A stretch of DNA of 50,789 nt, from assembly GCF_000146165.2 (NCBI RefSeq), contig NC_004347.2, forward strand, positions 4,894,212 through 4,945,000, read 5' to 3'. This DNA comes from Shewanella oneidensis MR-1. Lineage in GTDB: Bacteria > Pseudomonadota > Gammaproteobacteria > Enterobacterales > Shewanellaceae. Shown here one piece after another: positions 9,525-16,820 of the stretch (position 1 is the first letter of the stretch; every line of letters begins with the position of its first letter). A model generated the notes under the pieces. The model saw only the letters and a list, made by a program, of their open reading frames with translations, was not told the DNA's origin and did not search any database. A program made the translations under genes and the position numbers.

Positions 9525-10880
9525 ATGGCCCAACATTTTGACTATATCTGCCTAGGCGCAGGCAGCGGCGGCATCGCCTCAGCTAACCGAGCTGCTATGC
9601 GTGGCGCTAAAGTGCTACTCATCGAAGCAAAACATGTCGGCGGCACCTGCGTAAACGTGGGCTGCGTGCCTAAAAAAGTCATGTGGTATGGCGCGCACAT
9701 CGCCGAAGCCATGAACCTCTACGCCAAAGATTATGGATTTGATGTTTCGGTAAACAAATTCGACTGGAACACCTTAGTCAACAGCCGCGAAGCTTATATC
9801 GGTCGCATCCATGAAGCCTACGGTCGCGGCTTTACCAATAATAAAGTCACCTTACTCAATGGCTACGGCCGCTTTGTGAATGGTAACACCATTGAGGTGA
9901 ATGGCGAGCACTACACTGCCGACCATATCCTCATCGCCACTGGCGGCGCGCCAACCATCCCTAACATTCCTGGTGCGGAATATGGCATTGATTCCGATGG
10001 CTTCTTCGCCCTGCGCGAACAACCTAAACGTGTCGCTGTTGTCGGCGCTGGCTATATCGCCGTTGAAGTCGCAGGCGTGTTACACGCACTCGGCAGTGAA
10101 ACTCATCTATTTGTACGTAAACATGCACCGCTGCGTAACTTTGACCCTATGCTGATCGACGCCCTCGTCGATGCCATGAAGACCGAAGGCCCAACCCTAC
10201 ATACCAACAGCGTCCCACAATCAGTGGTCAAAAATGCCGACGACAGCCTGACTCTGAACCTCGAAAATGGCGAAAGCGTTACCGTCGATTGCCTGATATG
10301 GGCGATTGGTCGCTCACCAGCAACAGGCAATATCGGCTTAGAAAACACCGAGGTACAACTGGATAGCAAAGGTTATGTGATTACCGACGCACAGCAAAAT
10401 ACCACCCACAAAGGTATTTATTGTGTGGGCGATATTATGGCGGGCGGTGTAGAGCTGACCCCTGTCGCCGTAAAAGCCGGTCGTTTACTCTCCGAGCGTC
10501 TATTTAATGCCATGAGCGATGCAAAAATGGATTACAGCCAAATCCCAACCGTAGTCTTTAGCCATCCACCGATTGGCACTATGGGGTTGACCGAGCCAGA
10601 AGCCCGCGCGCAATATGGCGATGGCAATGTGAAGGTCTACACCTCAAGCTTCACCTCCATGTATACCGCTGTAACAAGCCATCGCCAAGCCTGCAAGATG
10701 AAGTTAGTCTGCGCGGGTAAAGAAGATAAAGTTGTTGGTATTCATGGCATTGGCTTTGGAATGGATGAGATCCTCCAAGGTTTTGGGGTAGCAATGAAAA
10801 TGGGCGCCACCAAAGCCGATTTCGATGCCGTTGTCGCCATCCACCCAACTGGCGCAGAGGAATTTGTTACGATGCGTTAG
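9525..10880 (+). CDS. gor: Glutathione-disulfide reductase
   Basis: The 451-residue flavoenzyme reduces GSSG with NADPH in the cytoplasm. It has the FAD-binding [14 protein letters not shown] motif, the redox-active disulfide [13 protein letters not shown], and the NADPH Rossmann motif [13 protein letters not shown] followed by RK as expected for NADPH. A second FAD motif is [16 protein letters not shown]. The dimer-interface C-terminus [12 protein letters not shown] contains the catalytic His-Glu pair. A GGAG ribosome site precedes the ATG at 9525. It is monocistronic, with its own terminator. Confidence 0.97.
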   Translation: MAQHFDYICLGAGSGGIASANRAAMRGAKVLLIEAKHVGGTCVNVGCVPKKVMWYGAHIAEAMNLYAKDYGFDVSVNKFDWNTLVNSREAYIGRIHEAYGRGFTNNKVTLLNGYGRFVNGNTIEVNGEHYTADHILIATGGAPTIPNIPGAEYGIDSDGFFALREQPKRVAVVGAGYIAVEVAGVLHALGSETHLFVRKHAPLRNFDPMLIDALVDAMKTEGPTLHTNSVPQSVVKNADDSLTLNLENGESVTVDCLIWAIGRSPATGNIGLENTEVQLDSKGYVITDAQQNTTHKGIYCVGDIMAGGVELTPVAVKAGRLLSERLFNAMSDAKMDYSQIPTVVFSHPPIGTMGLTEPEARAQYGDGNVKVYTSSFTSMYTAVTSHRQACKMKLVCAGKEDKVVGIHGIGFGMDEILQGFGVAMKMGATKADFDAVVAIHPTGAEEFVTMR

Positions 10881-10925
10881 TGTAGAAAACCCACCTACAC
10901 ACGTTCTTACTGTAGAAAAACTGAT

Positions 10926-10957
10926 AGGCCGGAGCCTCGTTCTCTGGCCTTTGTTTA
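10926..10957 (+). terminator. Rho-independent terminator after gor
   Basis: AGGCCGGAG pairs with CTCTGGCCT (one G-U pair) across a 7-nt loop, followed by TTGTTT. Confidence 0.85.
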
Positions 10958-11050
10958 TTGACTCATTGATACACTGGCTTTCTAAAAAGCTTATGCCCAA
11001 AACAAGATAACTTTTCGTTAGGTGTACTAAGAGAATTGTCATTGTTTCCC

Positions 11051-11116
11051 CAGTGACACGCCGTGAACTCATCCATGAGGGCTCTACTAAAACCTCCATG
11101 TTTTAGAAGGTCACTG
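11051..11116. repeat. 66-bp imperfect inverted repeat, non-coding
   Basis: CAGTGAC (11051-11057) is the exact complement of GTCACTG (11110-11116). Inside, TAAAAC / GTTTTA form a second stem around CTCCAT. It looks like a small interspersed palindromic repeat. No protein-coding potential is seen. Confidence 0.55.
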
Positions 11117-11297
11117 TTGCAACAATGGCAATCTTCACGACCCTTGAACTGGTTCGTCCGACTAAAAAGCTAATGCCCCAAAGCGTGTTTCGCAGTGGCC
11201 AAGTAAAGCTTTACCTATAGAAAAGTTGATGGTGCGACTTAGAAGTTATGTATCCCATATTTTTCGTAGTTTGAATGCTTTAATCAAAATCAAAGTC

Positions 11298-11545
11298 GTG
11301 GGGCTTCACCCCACACCCGACCAAGGAGGACTGCTCGTCCTATCCTCCTTGGATGCTCCAAGACGCCCCCAACGGAGTTGAAAGCCCCTTGTGCTCATTG
11401 CCAAATTTGCTATCGCTTCCGAAGGATGCGTCCCTGCACCTGCGTAAGCTAGCTCGCCATCCATGGCGAGACTCACGCAATTTGTCTATTCGCCCAGCGG
11501 CAACTCCGAGAGGAGGTGTATTCCTTGGATTTTTGAGTCGTTAGA
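11298..11545 (+). repeat. Non-coding structured element with several perfect hairpins
   Basis: Three strong hairpins lie in order: GTGGGG/CCCCAC at 11298-11314, CCAAGGAGGA/TCCTCCTTGG (10 bp, perfect) at 11321-11352, and CTCGCCAT/ATGGCGAG at 11453-11470. The stretch is much more GC-rich than its surroundings and has no frame with a plausible ribosome site. It may be an interspersed genomic repeat or a structured RNA; I cannot name the family. Confidence 0.5.
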
Positions 11546-11699
11546 TAGTGATTCATGAGAAAAAAATAAGCGTGAAAGAACAAAAAGGTAGGCCATATCA
11601 AGTAATTACCAATCAAACTGTATAAAAAACCGCTACCGCAAAAAAGCAAATTCCTATAGCATCATTTATACCAATTGACATGGATGTGGCAGCGGCCAA

Positions 11700-11759
11700 G
11701 TCCAACAAGCGATTTATGTCTTGCAAACAGCGCAGCGCATAAATACTAAGAAGTTAGCC
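11700..11759 (+). repeat. attC-like recombination site upstream of cassette
   Basis: The outer boxes are GTCCAAC (R'' box, fits RYYYAAC) at 11700-11706 and GTTAGCC (R' box, near GTTRRRY) at 11753-11759. ATTTATG / CATAAAT form an internal arm around a GC-rich centre. The site is 60 bp, in the usual attC range. Alone it is moderate evidence; together with the site at 12556 it is strong. Confidence 0.7.
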
Positions 11760-11772
11760 TTTCGGAGAACAC

Positions 11773-12561
11773 ATGGATCCAATTTCAACTGTGGGTGCCG
11801 GCCTTGCGGTAATCGGCTCAAAGGACATCCTAGTAAAAATACTTGGCCCCACAGCCGACTATGTTGGGGGCGAAGTAAAAAACTTTGTCACAAAATGCAA
11901 TGTGAATTTGGACAACATTTTTATACGAGCACAAAAGAAACTAGATAATCGAATTGACGAAGATGGACAGGTTAGCCCGAGGGTCCTAAAGCACGTAATC
12001 GACGAGGGTCGGTTTTGCGAAGACTCAATCGTTGCTGACTATTATGGAGGCGTTCTTGCCTCGTCAAAATCTGAGATCGAACGCGATGACCGTGGCGTTG
12101 CAGTCCTTGCTATAATTAAGTCTTTGTCTGTCTACCAGCTTCGTTTGCACTATATCTTCTATTCGCTTGTGCACAGCATGTACAAGGGAAAAGGAAAGAG
12201 CCTTGGAACCGACTGCACCCAAATGTCTATCTATATTCCAGTTTCGGTCTACCTAGAAGCCATGTCGTTTTCGTCTTCGGAAAATGCTGTAGCAATTCTT
12301 GTTCACTCAGTCGAAGGGCTTGTGAGGTCGAGTCTGGTCGAATCAAACTTTTCCTACGGTAGCAAAGAGCACTTGGCAAAAACATTTCCGGCCGCCACCG
12401 AACCTGGCGTCATAATGGCTCCCAGCGTTTTTGGAGCCGAGGTGTTTCTTTGGGGGCAGGGAGTGAAAGGGGCCACTGGTCATGAGGTCATTGAGGAGCA
12501 CCTTCAGCTCTCCCCTCCTGAAATTTCCATCCCGGTTGGCTCTCTCGTTGTTCAGGGCTAA
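11773..12561 (+). CDS. Integron cassette gene: DUF4393/Abi-alpha-like protein
   Basis: The 262-residue protein begins 13 bp after the upstream attC and its TAA stop lies inside the R'' box of the downstream attC, the classic cassette arrangement. A GGAG site precedes the ATG. The N-terminus is short and hydrophobic (ISTVGAGLAVIGSKDILVKILGP), then comes a basic, helical stretch. The segment SPRVLKHVIDEGRFCEDSIVADYYGGVLASSK resembles the 'P-x-x-x-x-x-x-L-E-x-A-x-x-E-D-D-x-x-L-x-x-x-W-x-x-L-L-A' core of DUF4393 (abortive-infection alpha) proteins, from memory. If so, it may act in phage defence, but no partner gene is present. It has no promoter of its own that I can see. Confidence 0.65.
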   Translation: MDPISTVGAGLAVIGSKDILVKILGPTADYVGGEVKNFVTKCNVNLDNIFIRAQKKLDNRIDEDGQVSPRVLKHVIDEGRFCEDSIVADYYGGVLASSKSEIERDDRGVAVLAIIKSLSVYQLRLHYIFYSLVHSMYKGKGKSLGTDCTQMSIYIPVSVYLEAMSFSSSENAVAILVHSVEGLVRSSLVESNFSYGSKEHLAKTFPAATEPGVIMAPSVFGAEVFLWGQGVKGATGHEVIEEHLQLSPPEISIPVGSLVVQG

Positions 12562-12624
12562 CCCTTCATTCCACCGGACGCTGCCGATAAAGCCGCGCAG
12601 CGCCGGTGAATTCAGACGTTACCC
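12556..12624 (+). repeat. attC site downstream of cassette
   Basis: R'' GGCTAAC (12556-12562) and R' GTTACCC (12618-12624) bracket a long imperfect hairpin in which CACCGG-ACGCTGC pairs with GCAGCG-CCGGTG, plus outer ATTC/GAAT. One strand carries unpaired bases, as attC sites do. R'' GGCTAAC is the exact complement of the upstream R' GTTAGCC, as expected if both belong to the same circular cassette. Confidence 0.82.
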
Positions 12625-12679
12625 AATAGAAATTTGTATCCGAAACACACGCGTTAGAGTTAAGGCTTTAACTCGGAAA

Positions 12680-12743
12680 TGTCCAAAGCGTGCTGATTAA
12701 GGTTATTAAGTCTACAGGCTTCGACAATGCTAAACAGGTGAGC
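12680..12743 (+). repeat. 64-bp direct repeat, copy 1
   Basis: This copy starts TGTCCAAA and ends CAGGTGAGC. It is almost identical to 12851-12915, with one substitution in the last 55 bp (GGCTTCGAC against GGCTACGAC) and a small change near the start. It lies just after the attC site. Confidence 0.85.
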
Positions 12744-12760
12744 CATGGTGATTAGCGAGA

Positions 12761-12790
12761 CGACCGTCCGCCCCATGGACGGGGCGGTCG
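12761..12790. repeat. GC-rich hairpin between the direct repeats
   Basis: CCGCCCC and GGGGCGG form a 7-bp stem with the loop ATGGAC, and CGA/TCG extend it outside. There is no T-run, so it does not look like a standard terminator. Confidence 0.5.
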
Positions 12791-12850
12791 AGCATCCACG
12801 GATGGACTCGCTGCGTGTCGCCGAGCAAATACCATGGATCGACGCTCTTC

Positions 12851-12915
12851 TGTCCAAAAACGTGCTGATTAAGGTTATTAAGTCTACAGGCTACGACAAT
12901 GCTAAACAGGTGAGC
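12851..12915 (+). repeat. 64-bp direct repeat, copy 2
   Basis: This is the second copy of the repeat at 12680-12743, 30 bp downstream of the stop codon of the scfR-like gene (which runs on the other strand). The 107-bp unit between the copies has a different, GC-rich composition. Confidence 0.85.
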
Positions 12916-12945
12916 GCGCTTAACCTCAATCCCCTCCGCGACATC

Positions 12946-14457
12946 TTACTCAGCCCCATCACACTGGGATTTACCCGCTTGATAACAGCTGGGTTGCCGT
13001 GGGCAGACGGCGCCGCGGGAGCAAATCAAGCGGGCATCGTTTTTAATTCCGCGCTCAATCCAGTTGATATTCAATATCTTAGCAATGCTGACTAAGTCAC
13101 TTTTTATATGCTTAGGAATCGCCACTGAGCCGCCGCCAGTAACACAGGCGGCCTTTAAATCATGGGCGATAGAGAGGGCATCTTTACCTTGAGCTTCAAT
13201 GGCCGGATTGAGATCAATGCCAGCGCAGAGCACATGGGGGTTGCCCGCCGAATCTTCGACCTTAATCGATTCGCAGCAATAAATTCGCGGTTCATTCCCC
13301 ACATTTAAAATCGAAATCTGCGCTGATGTCCCAACTGAAGGCTCACTGATCATTCTAAACACCGCCCAGTGTTGGCAGGGGTCTTCCACCAGCCGCATAT
13401 TGCCCCAAGGCAGGGGAATACCGTTGCCGCGGTAAACGGCTTTAAGTTTGCCCGGCGCGTAGGCATCAAAATAATGCCAATGGGGATAAGGCGATACCAC
13501 GGTCATCCGCCGCATAGCAACCGAAGCCGACACTTGTAGCTGTTTATGCACCTCAATTTCGTAACCGTGACGGTCGAGTAATTGTCGATAGGGCACTTTA
13601 GGGCATAACAGGGCTCCGGCAAAAAAGCTGGATTCGAAGTCGCGCCAAGCATGCAAAATATCCTGTGCATTCAGGGTATTAGATTGCATTGTCACTTCTT
13701 CATCCATCTGCAATTTACGGCCGGAGATCATCACACTCTTAAGCCCATCCTTATTGTGTAACACGCAATGGCCGATATGGGCGGCGAGATCGTACTTAAG
13801 CCGACTGGGGCGGTTTTTAAGCATTTTATTGATATAAATCGTGCTGGGTGGCTCAAAAAAAGACGTGACTAACTGATGCGAACTGACACCACGCTCATCA
13901 ATCACTTCCTGTGGAGTGCTATCTATCCACTTGATTTTTAAACCTACTCCCTTAGCAATATCCAGCATTTCATCGAGGGATAAGGGCATACGCTTCAACC
14001 CTACCTCTTCGGCGGCACGTTCAAGATCGGGGAAATGGTTTTGATGGTGTTCTTGATGGGCGCGGATTAACAAATGGGCAAATTGCCGACCCGAGATCCC
14101 GGTCTGCGACAACATTTCTGGTATAGCAATTTGCAAAATATCATTTGAAAACAAAAAGCTGGGTTCGAGTGCCATACCGCTAATCCCACCACGGCGGCCT
14201 TTGTCTGGCGTGATGGCACTCTCTTCGGGCACATCGTCTAAAAACCAGTCAACGTCCTTTTGAAACACTGTCGCAATCACGGCCAGCATTTCGGCACTGG
14301 GCACGCGCTTACCACGCTCGATCATCGATAAATATGACACCGATGGCGCACTACTCGCATCGACGCGGATACAGCGTGCCGATAAATCTTCCATGGTTAA
14401 ATTATTACGTTTCCGTAGGTTACGTATTTTGGTGCCAAGGAAATGTGACTTTCTCAT
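12946..14457 (-). CDS. ScfR-type XRE transcriptional regulator (short-chain fatty acyl regulator family)
   Basis: The protein has about 503 residues. An N-terminal XRE/HTH_3 domain (LGTKIRNLRKRNNLTMEDLSARCIRVDASSAPSVSYLSMIERGKRVPSAEMLAVIA) is followed by an ImmA/IrrE-like peptidase-fold region (LKYDLAAHIGHCVLHNKDG) and the C-terminal DUF2083 domain with a Cys cluster (ICSRGAVCPRQPSC). This is the architecture of RamB/ScfR regulators, which control glyoxylate or methylcitrate cycle genes and sense acyl-CoA-type signals. I start at the second Met (14457), where family members begin; an upstream ATG at 14478 would run into the operator repeats. It is divergent from a malate-synthase-like gene, a likely target. 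Confidence 0.82.
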   Translation of the reverse strand: MRKSHFLGTKIRNLRKRNNLTMEDLSARCIRVDASSAPSVSYLSMIERGKRVPSAEMLAVIATVFQKDVDWFLDDVPEESAITPDKGRRGGISGMALEPSFLFSNDILQIAIPEMLSQTGISGRQFAHLLIRAHQEHHQNHFPDLERAAEEVGLKRMPLSLDEMLDIAKGVGLKIKWIDSTPQEVIDERGVSSHQLVTSFFEPPSTIYINKMLKNRPSRLKYDLAAHIGHCVLHNKDGLKSVMISGRKLQMDEEVTMQSNTLNAQDILHAWRDFESSFFAGALLCPKVPYRQLLDRHGYEIEVHKQLQVSASVAMRRMTVVSPYPHWHYFDAYAPGKLKAVYRGNGIPLPWGNMRLVEDPCQHWAVFRMISEPSVGTSAQISILNVGNEPRIYCCESIKVEDSAGNPHVLCAGIDLNPAIEAQGKDALSIAHDLKAACVTGGGSVAIPKHIKSDLVSIAKILNINWIERGIKNDARLICSRGAVCPRQPSCYQAGKSQCDGAE

Positions 14458-14479
14458 CAAGCTCTGGTCATTGCGCATT

Positions 14480-14517
14480 TTGTAAAATTCACATTGTAAA
14501 ATTTTTATTGTGAAATT
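14480..14517. promoter_or_regulatory. Three 10-bp direct repeats with exact 14-bp period (likely ScfR operator)
   Basis: TTGTAAAATT at 14480 and 14494 and TTGTGAAATT at 14508 lie in the divergent promoter region, next to the regulator's start codon. The motif resembles the TTTGCAAA-type sites reported for this regulator class. Autoregulation is an inference. Confidence 0.6.
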
Positions 14518-14689
14518 GTAGTAAAAAATACACTAGACTACAAATCAAGCAATCGAGGAAAGGTTATCCACCTGATACTGCTTAACCATTAACGCTGTCG
14601 GACAAGCCAAATTGAAGACGAATGTTGAACAATTAGATGTGAAATCAAGGCCCTAATTTTTTAAATTGGAAAGTGTAGAGGAACTAGCG

Positions 14690-15253
14690 ATGAATATGTC
14701 AATTATCAAGAGCCACCAGATCCAACCGAATCTAAACAGCTTCATCGCCGAAGAAGTACTTGCCGTCGCCCAAGTGAATGCGGCAGAACATGAAAAACTC
14801 GCTCATGCGAAGCAATTCCTCGACCGTCATTTCCCGCTGGATTCGGGTTCACACCAAGAGGTGATCAGCTATGTGGTTTACTACCAACATCTGCTGGCTT
14901 TTTTTGCCGACGGTAGCCACAGCGGATTACGTCAAGCCAAACAGTTTGTGGCCTTTAATGGCACAAAGGATGCGCCTAGCGCCATAGTGTTACAGGATCA
15001 AGGTTGCCATGTAGAGCTATGTTTTGACCGCACAGGTATGATTGGCGCACGGGATTTGGCTAATTTAGAAGATGTGCAAATCGAAACACCAATGGAACTC
15101 ACTGCAGAGCCAAAGACTACACGTAACACCGCATCTCGCCACTGGTTAAGCCTCTTACATGCAGGAATGCCAAGCGCAAACGATATTCAAGACAAGCTGT
15201 TTACCGCTAAGGATGGTGGGGACTACAGCCTACAAAGTATCGTAAACCTCTAA
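14690..15253 (+). CDS. Malate synthase G-like short protein
   Basis: The 187-residue protein contains a block, APSAIVLQDQGCHVELCFD, followed by IGARDLANLEDVQIETP, which resembles the GlcB segment PSAVLLKNNGLHIEIQID...IGKTD...VKDLILE. NTASRHWLSLLHAG and ELFTAKDGGDY-like text resemble another GlcB block. Malate synthase G is about 720 residues, so the catalytic TIM barrel is absent here. It may be a stand-alone accessory domain or a remnant, but the frame is intact and an AGAGGA site stands 7 nt before ATG 14690. It is divergent from scfR, which fits a glyoxylate or propionate link. Its terminator has been interrupted by an IS element. Confidence 0.55.
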   Translation: MNMSIIKSHQIQPNLNSFIAEEVLAVAQVNAAEHEKLAHAKQFLDRHFPLDSGSHQEVISYVVYYQHLLAFFADGSHSGLRQAKQFVAFNGTKDAPSAIVLQDQGCHVELCFDRTGMIGARDLANLEDVQIETPMELTAEPKTTRNTASRHWLSLLHAGMPSANDIQDKLFTAKDGGDYSLQSIVNL

Positions 15254-15269
15254 AACCGCTCTATGCTCA

Positions 15270-15277
15270 GAGGAGAA
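15270..15277. repeat. 8-bp target-site duplication, left copy
   Basis: GAGGAGAA flanks the left end of the IS256-family element, identical to 16571-16578. Confidence 0.9.
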
Positions 15278-16570
15278 GAGGGCGTTCAAAATTCTGTGTC
15301 AGGCTAATTTTTAAATTTCTAGCACGCTATCTAAACGCCCTTCAAAATAAATCGCTAACTGTGATAAACAAAGGCTCCAATTGTGGATTGGCATGGTCCA
15401 TTTATCTGAGGCGTTTAATATGCCTGCGTAAAGTAGCTTCAACAAGCTATTTTCATTAGGAAATGCACCTTTGGTTTTGGTGAGCTTTCTAAATTGGCGA
15501 TGCACAGCCTCAACTGCATTGGTCGTGTAAATCACTTTCCTGATATGTTCTGGGTACTTAAAATAATGGGACAAATTATGCCATTTGCGACGCCAAGAGT
15601 TGATTACCAGCGGATAAGCATCACCCCATTTGGCCTCCAGTTCGTCCAATGCCATCTCTGCGGCTTCTTTACTCACGGCTCGATACACAGGCTTTAAATC
15701 AGCCATAAACGCTTTCTGATTTTTTGAGGCGACATACTTCATTGAGTTGCGGATCTGGTGGATAACGCATAGCTGTGTTTCCGTATGAGGGAAGATACTG
15801 GCTATGGCCTCAGGGAAACCGGTCAAGCCGTCAACACAGGCGATAAGAATATCTTTTACACCACGATTATTAAGATCGGTCAGTACGGATAGCCAGTAAT
15901 TAGCGCCTTCATTTTCGGATAAGTGAAGCCCTAAAATTTCCTTTTTTCCTTTCATATTAAGCGCTAACAATGTGTAAACGGCTTTACTGACGTAACGCCC
16001 ATCCTCTTTGACTTTATAATGTATCGCATCAAGCCACACGATAGGATAATGGCTATCTAATGGGCGCTGTTGCCACGCTTTAAGTTCGGGGATGAGTTTG
16101 TCAGTGATAGCACTGACTGTTGCGTTAGACACATTGAGTCCATACATATCTTCAACATGTTGATTAATATCGCGATAGCTCATACCTATACTGAACATCG
16201 ATAACACTTTACGTTCGATTTCATCGGTTAGCGTAGTTTGATTTTTCTTAATCAACTGAGGCTCAAAGGTGCCATTGCGGTCTCTAGGCGCGTCTAACTC
16301 AAAGTTACCGGACGGATGCTTAATGGTCTTAGGGGTTTTGCCATTTTTACGATTAGGCTGAGGATCATGCGCTAAATGCTGCTCAAGCTCAGCCTGGAGA
16401 GCCGCTTCAGTGAGTTGCTTGATCAGTGGGCCAAGAATGCTGTCTTTACCTGTGAGGCTTTTACCTGATTGCAGATCTTTAAGGGCTTGTTCGAAGTTAA
16501 AAGGTTGGGTCATGTGTCATTCCTGTTTTTGAATATTTTACTGAAATGACACAGAATTATGAACACTACC
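15278..16570 (-). mobile_element. IS256-family insertion sequence, complete
   Basis: The 1,293-bp element has 24-bp imperfect terminal inverted repeats that share GTTCA, then AATTCTGTGTCA, and is flanked by the 8-bp duplication GAGGAGAA. One transposase gene fills it. The intact frame, good ends and perfect target duplication suggest a recent insertion. It resembles ISSod4-type elements of Shewanella, but I cannot confirm the name. Confidence 0.93.
15311..16513 (-). CDS. IS256-family transposase
   Basis: The 400-residue transposase belongs to the mutator-like DDE family. The first catalytic Asp is in IVWLDAIHYKVKEDG, the second in DILIACVDGLTGFPEAI, followed by the IS256 hallmark CVIHQIRNSMKYV. 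The catalytic Glu is in the VIYTTNAVEAVHRQFRKLTKTKGAFPNE block. The N-terminal helical DNA-binding part and LTEAALQAELEQHLA are normal for the family. Length and frame are complete, so it is probably active. Confidence 0.97.
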   Translation of the reverse strand: MTQPFNFEQALKDLQSGKSLTGKDSILGPLIKQLTEAALQAELEQHLAHDPQPNRKNGKTPKTIKHPSGNFELDAPRDRNGTFEPQLIKKNQTTLTDEIERKVLSMFSIGMSYRDINQHVEDMYGLNVSNATVSAITDKLIPELKAWQQRPLDSHYPIVWLDAIHYKVKEDGRYVSKAVYTLLALNMKGKKEILGLHLSENEGANYWLSVLTDLNNRGVKDILIACVDGLTGFPEAIASIFPHTETQLCVIHQIRNSMKYVASKNQKAFMADLKPVYRAVSKEAAEMALDELEAKWGDAYPLVINSWRRKWHNLSHYFKYPEHIRKVIYTTNAVEAVHRQFRKLTKTKGAFPNENSLLKLLYAGILNASDKWTMPIHNWSLCLSQLAIYFEGRLDSVLEI

Positions 16571-16607
16571 GAGGAGAAACACCGCTCGGTGGTTCTCCTC
16601 AACTTTT
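16571..16607 (+). terminator. Terminator hairpin rebuilt by the IS target duplication
   Basis: GAGGAGAA (16571-16578, the right target duplication) pairs perfectly with TTCTCCTC (16593-16600), with CACC/GGTG inside, then AACTTTT. Before the insertion this hairpin probably terminated the malate-synthase-like gene. Confidence 0.75.
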
Positions 16608-16637
16608 AATTACCATCGTCAGCTAATCAGTCAGATA

Positions 16638-16706
16638 AATTGACTCTAAGAATAAGCTTAATTGATTCTAAAGATAAATTTAATTGATTTTATTGAAGAT
16701 TAATTT
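16638..16706 (+). repeat. 22-bp tandem repeat in front of yeiH-like gene
   Basis: Two full units start AATTGA at 16638 and 16660 and a third, partial, starts at 16682. The period is 22 bp, two helical turns, so the copies face the same side of the DNA. Confidence 0.65.
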
Positions 16707-16712
16707 AGCCGC

Positions 16713-16718
16713 TATAAT
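16713..16718 (+). promoter_or_regulatory. -10 element of yeiH-like promoter
   Basis: A perfect TATAAT box lies about 100 bp before the start codon, with a weak TTATTG element 17 bp upstream. Confidence 0.5.
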
Positions 16719-16820
16719 ACCCGCTTTTATCAGCGTCCACGTTCTGATCAGATGATCGCCATATTGCGAGTCCTGCTGTAGTGAGAACGATAGGATTGTG
16801 TCGCTACCCCCTAAGGCGTT

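Noticed and set aside
11020..11030. GTTAGGT as an extra attC R' box upstream of the cassette zone
   Set aside because: No matching R'' box or internal arms at a suitable distance.
11353..11544. 63-codon open frame inside the structured GC-rich element
   Set aside because: It runs through perfect hairpins, lacks a ribosome site and shows no recognisable protein features.
12745..13095. 116-codon open frame on the plus strand across the direct repeat and the 3' end of scfR
   Set aside because: Overlaps a well supported gene on the other strand by 150 nt and has no ribosome site; the frame is probably accidental, though the first part remains unexplained.
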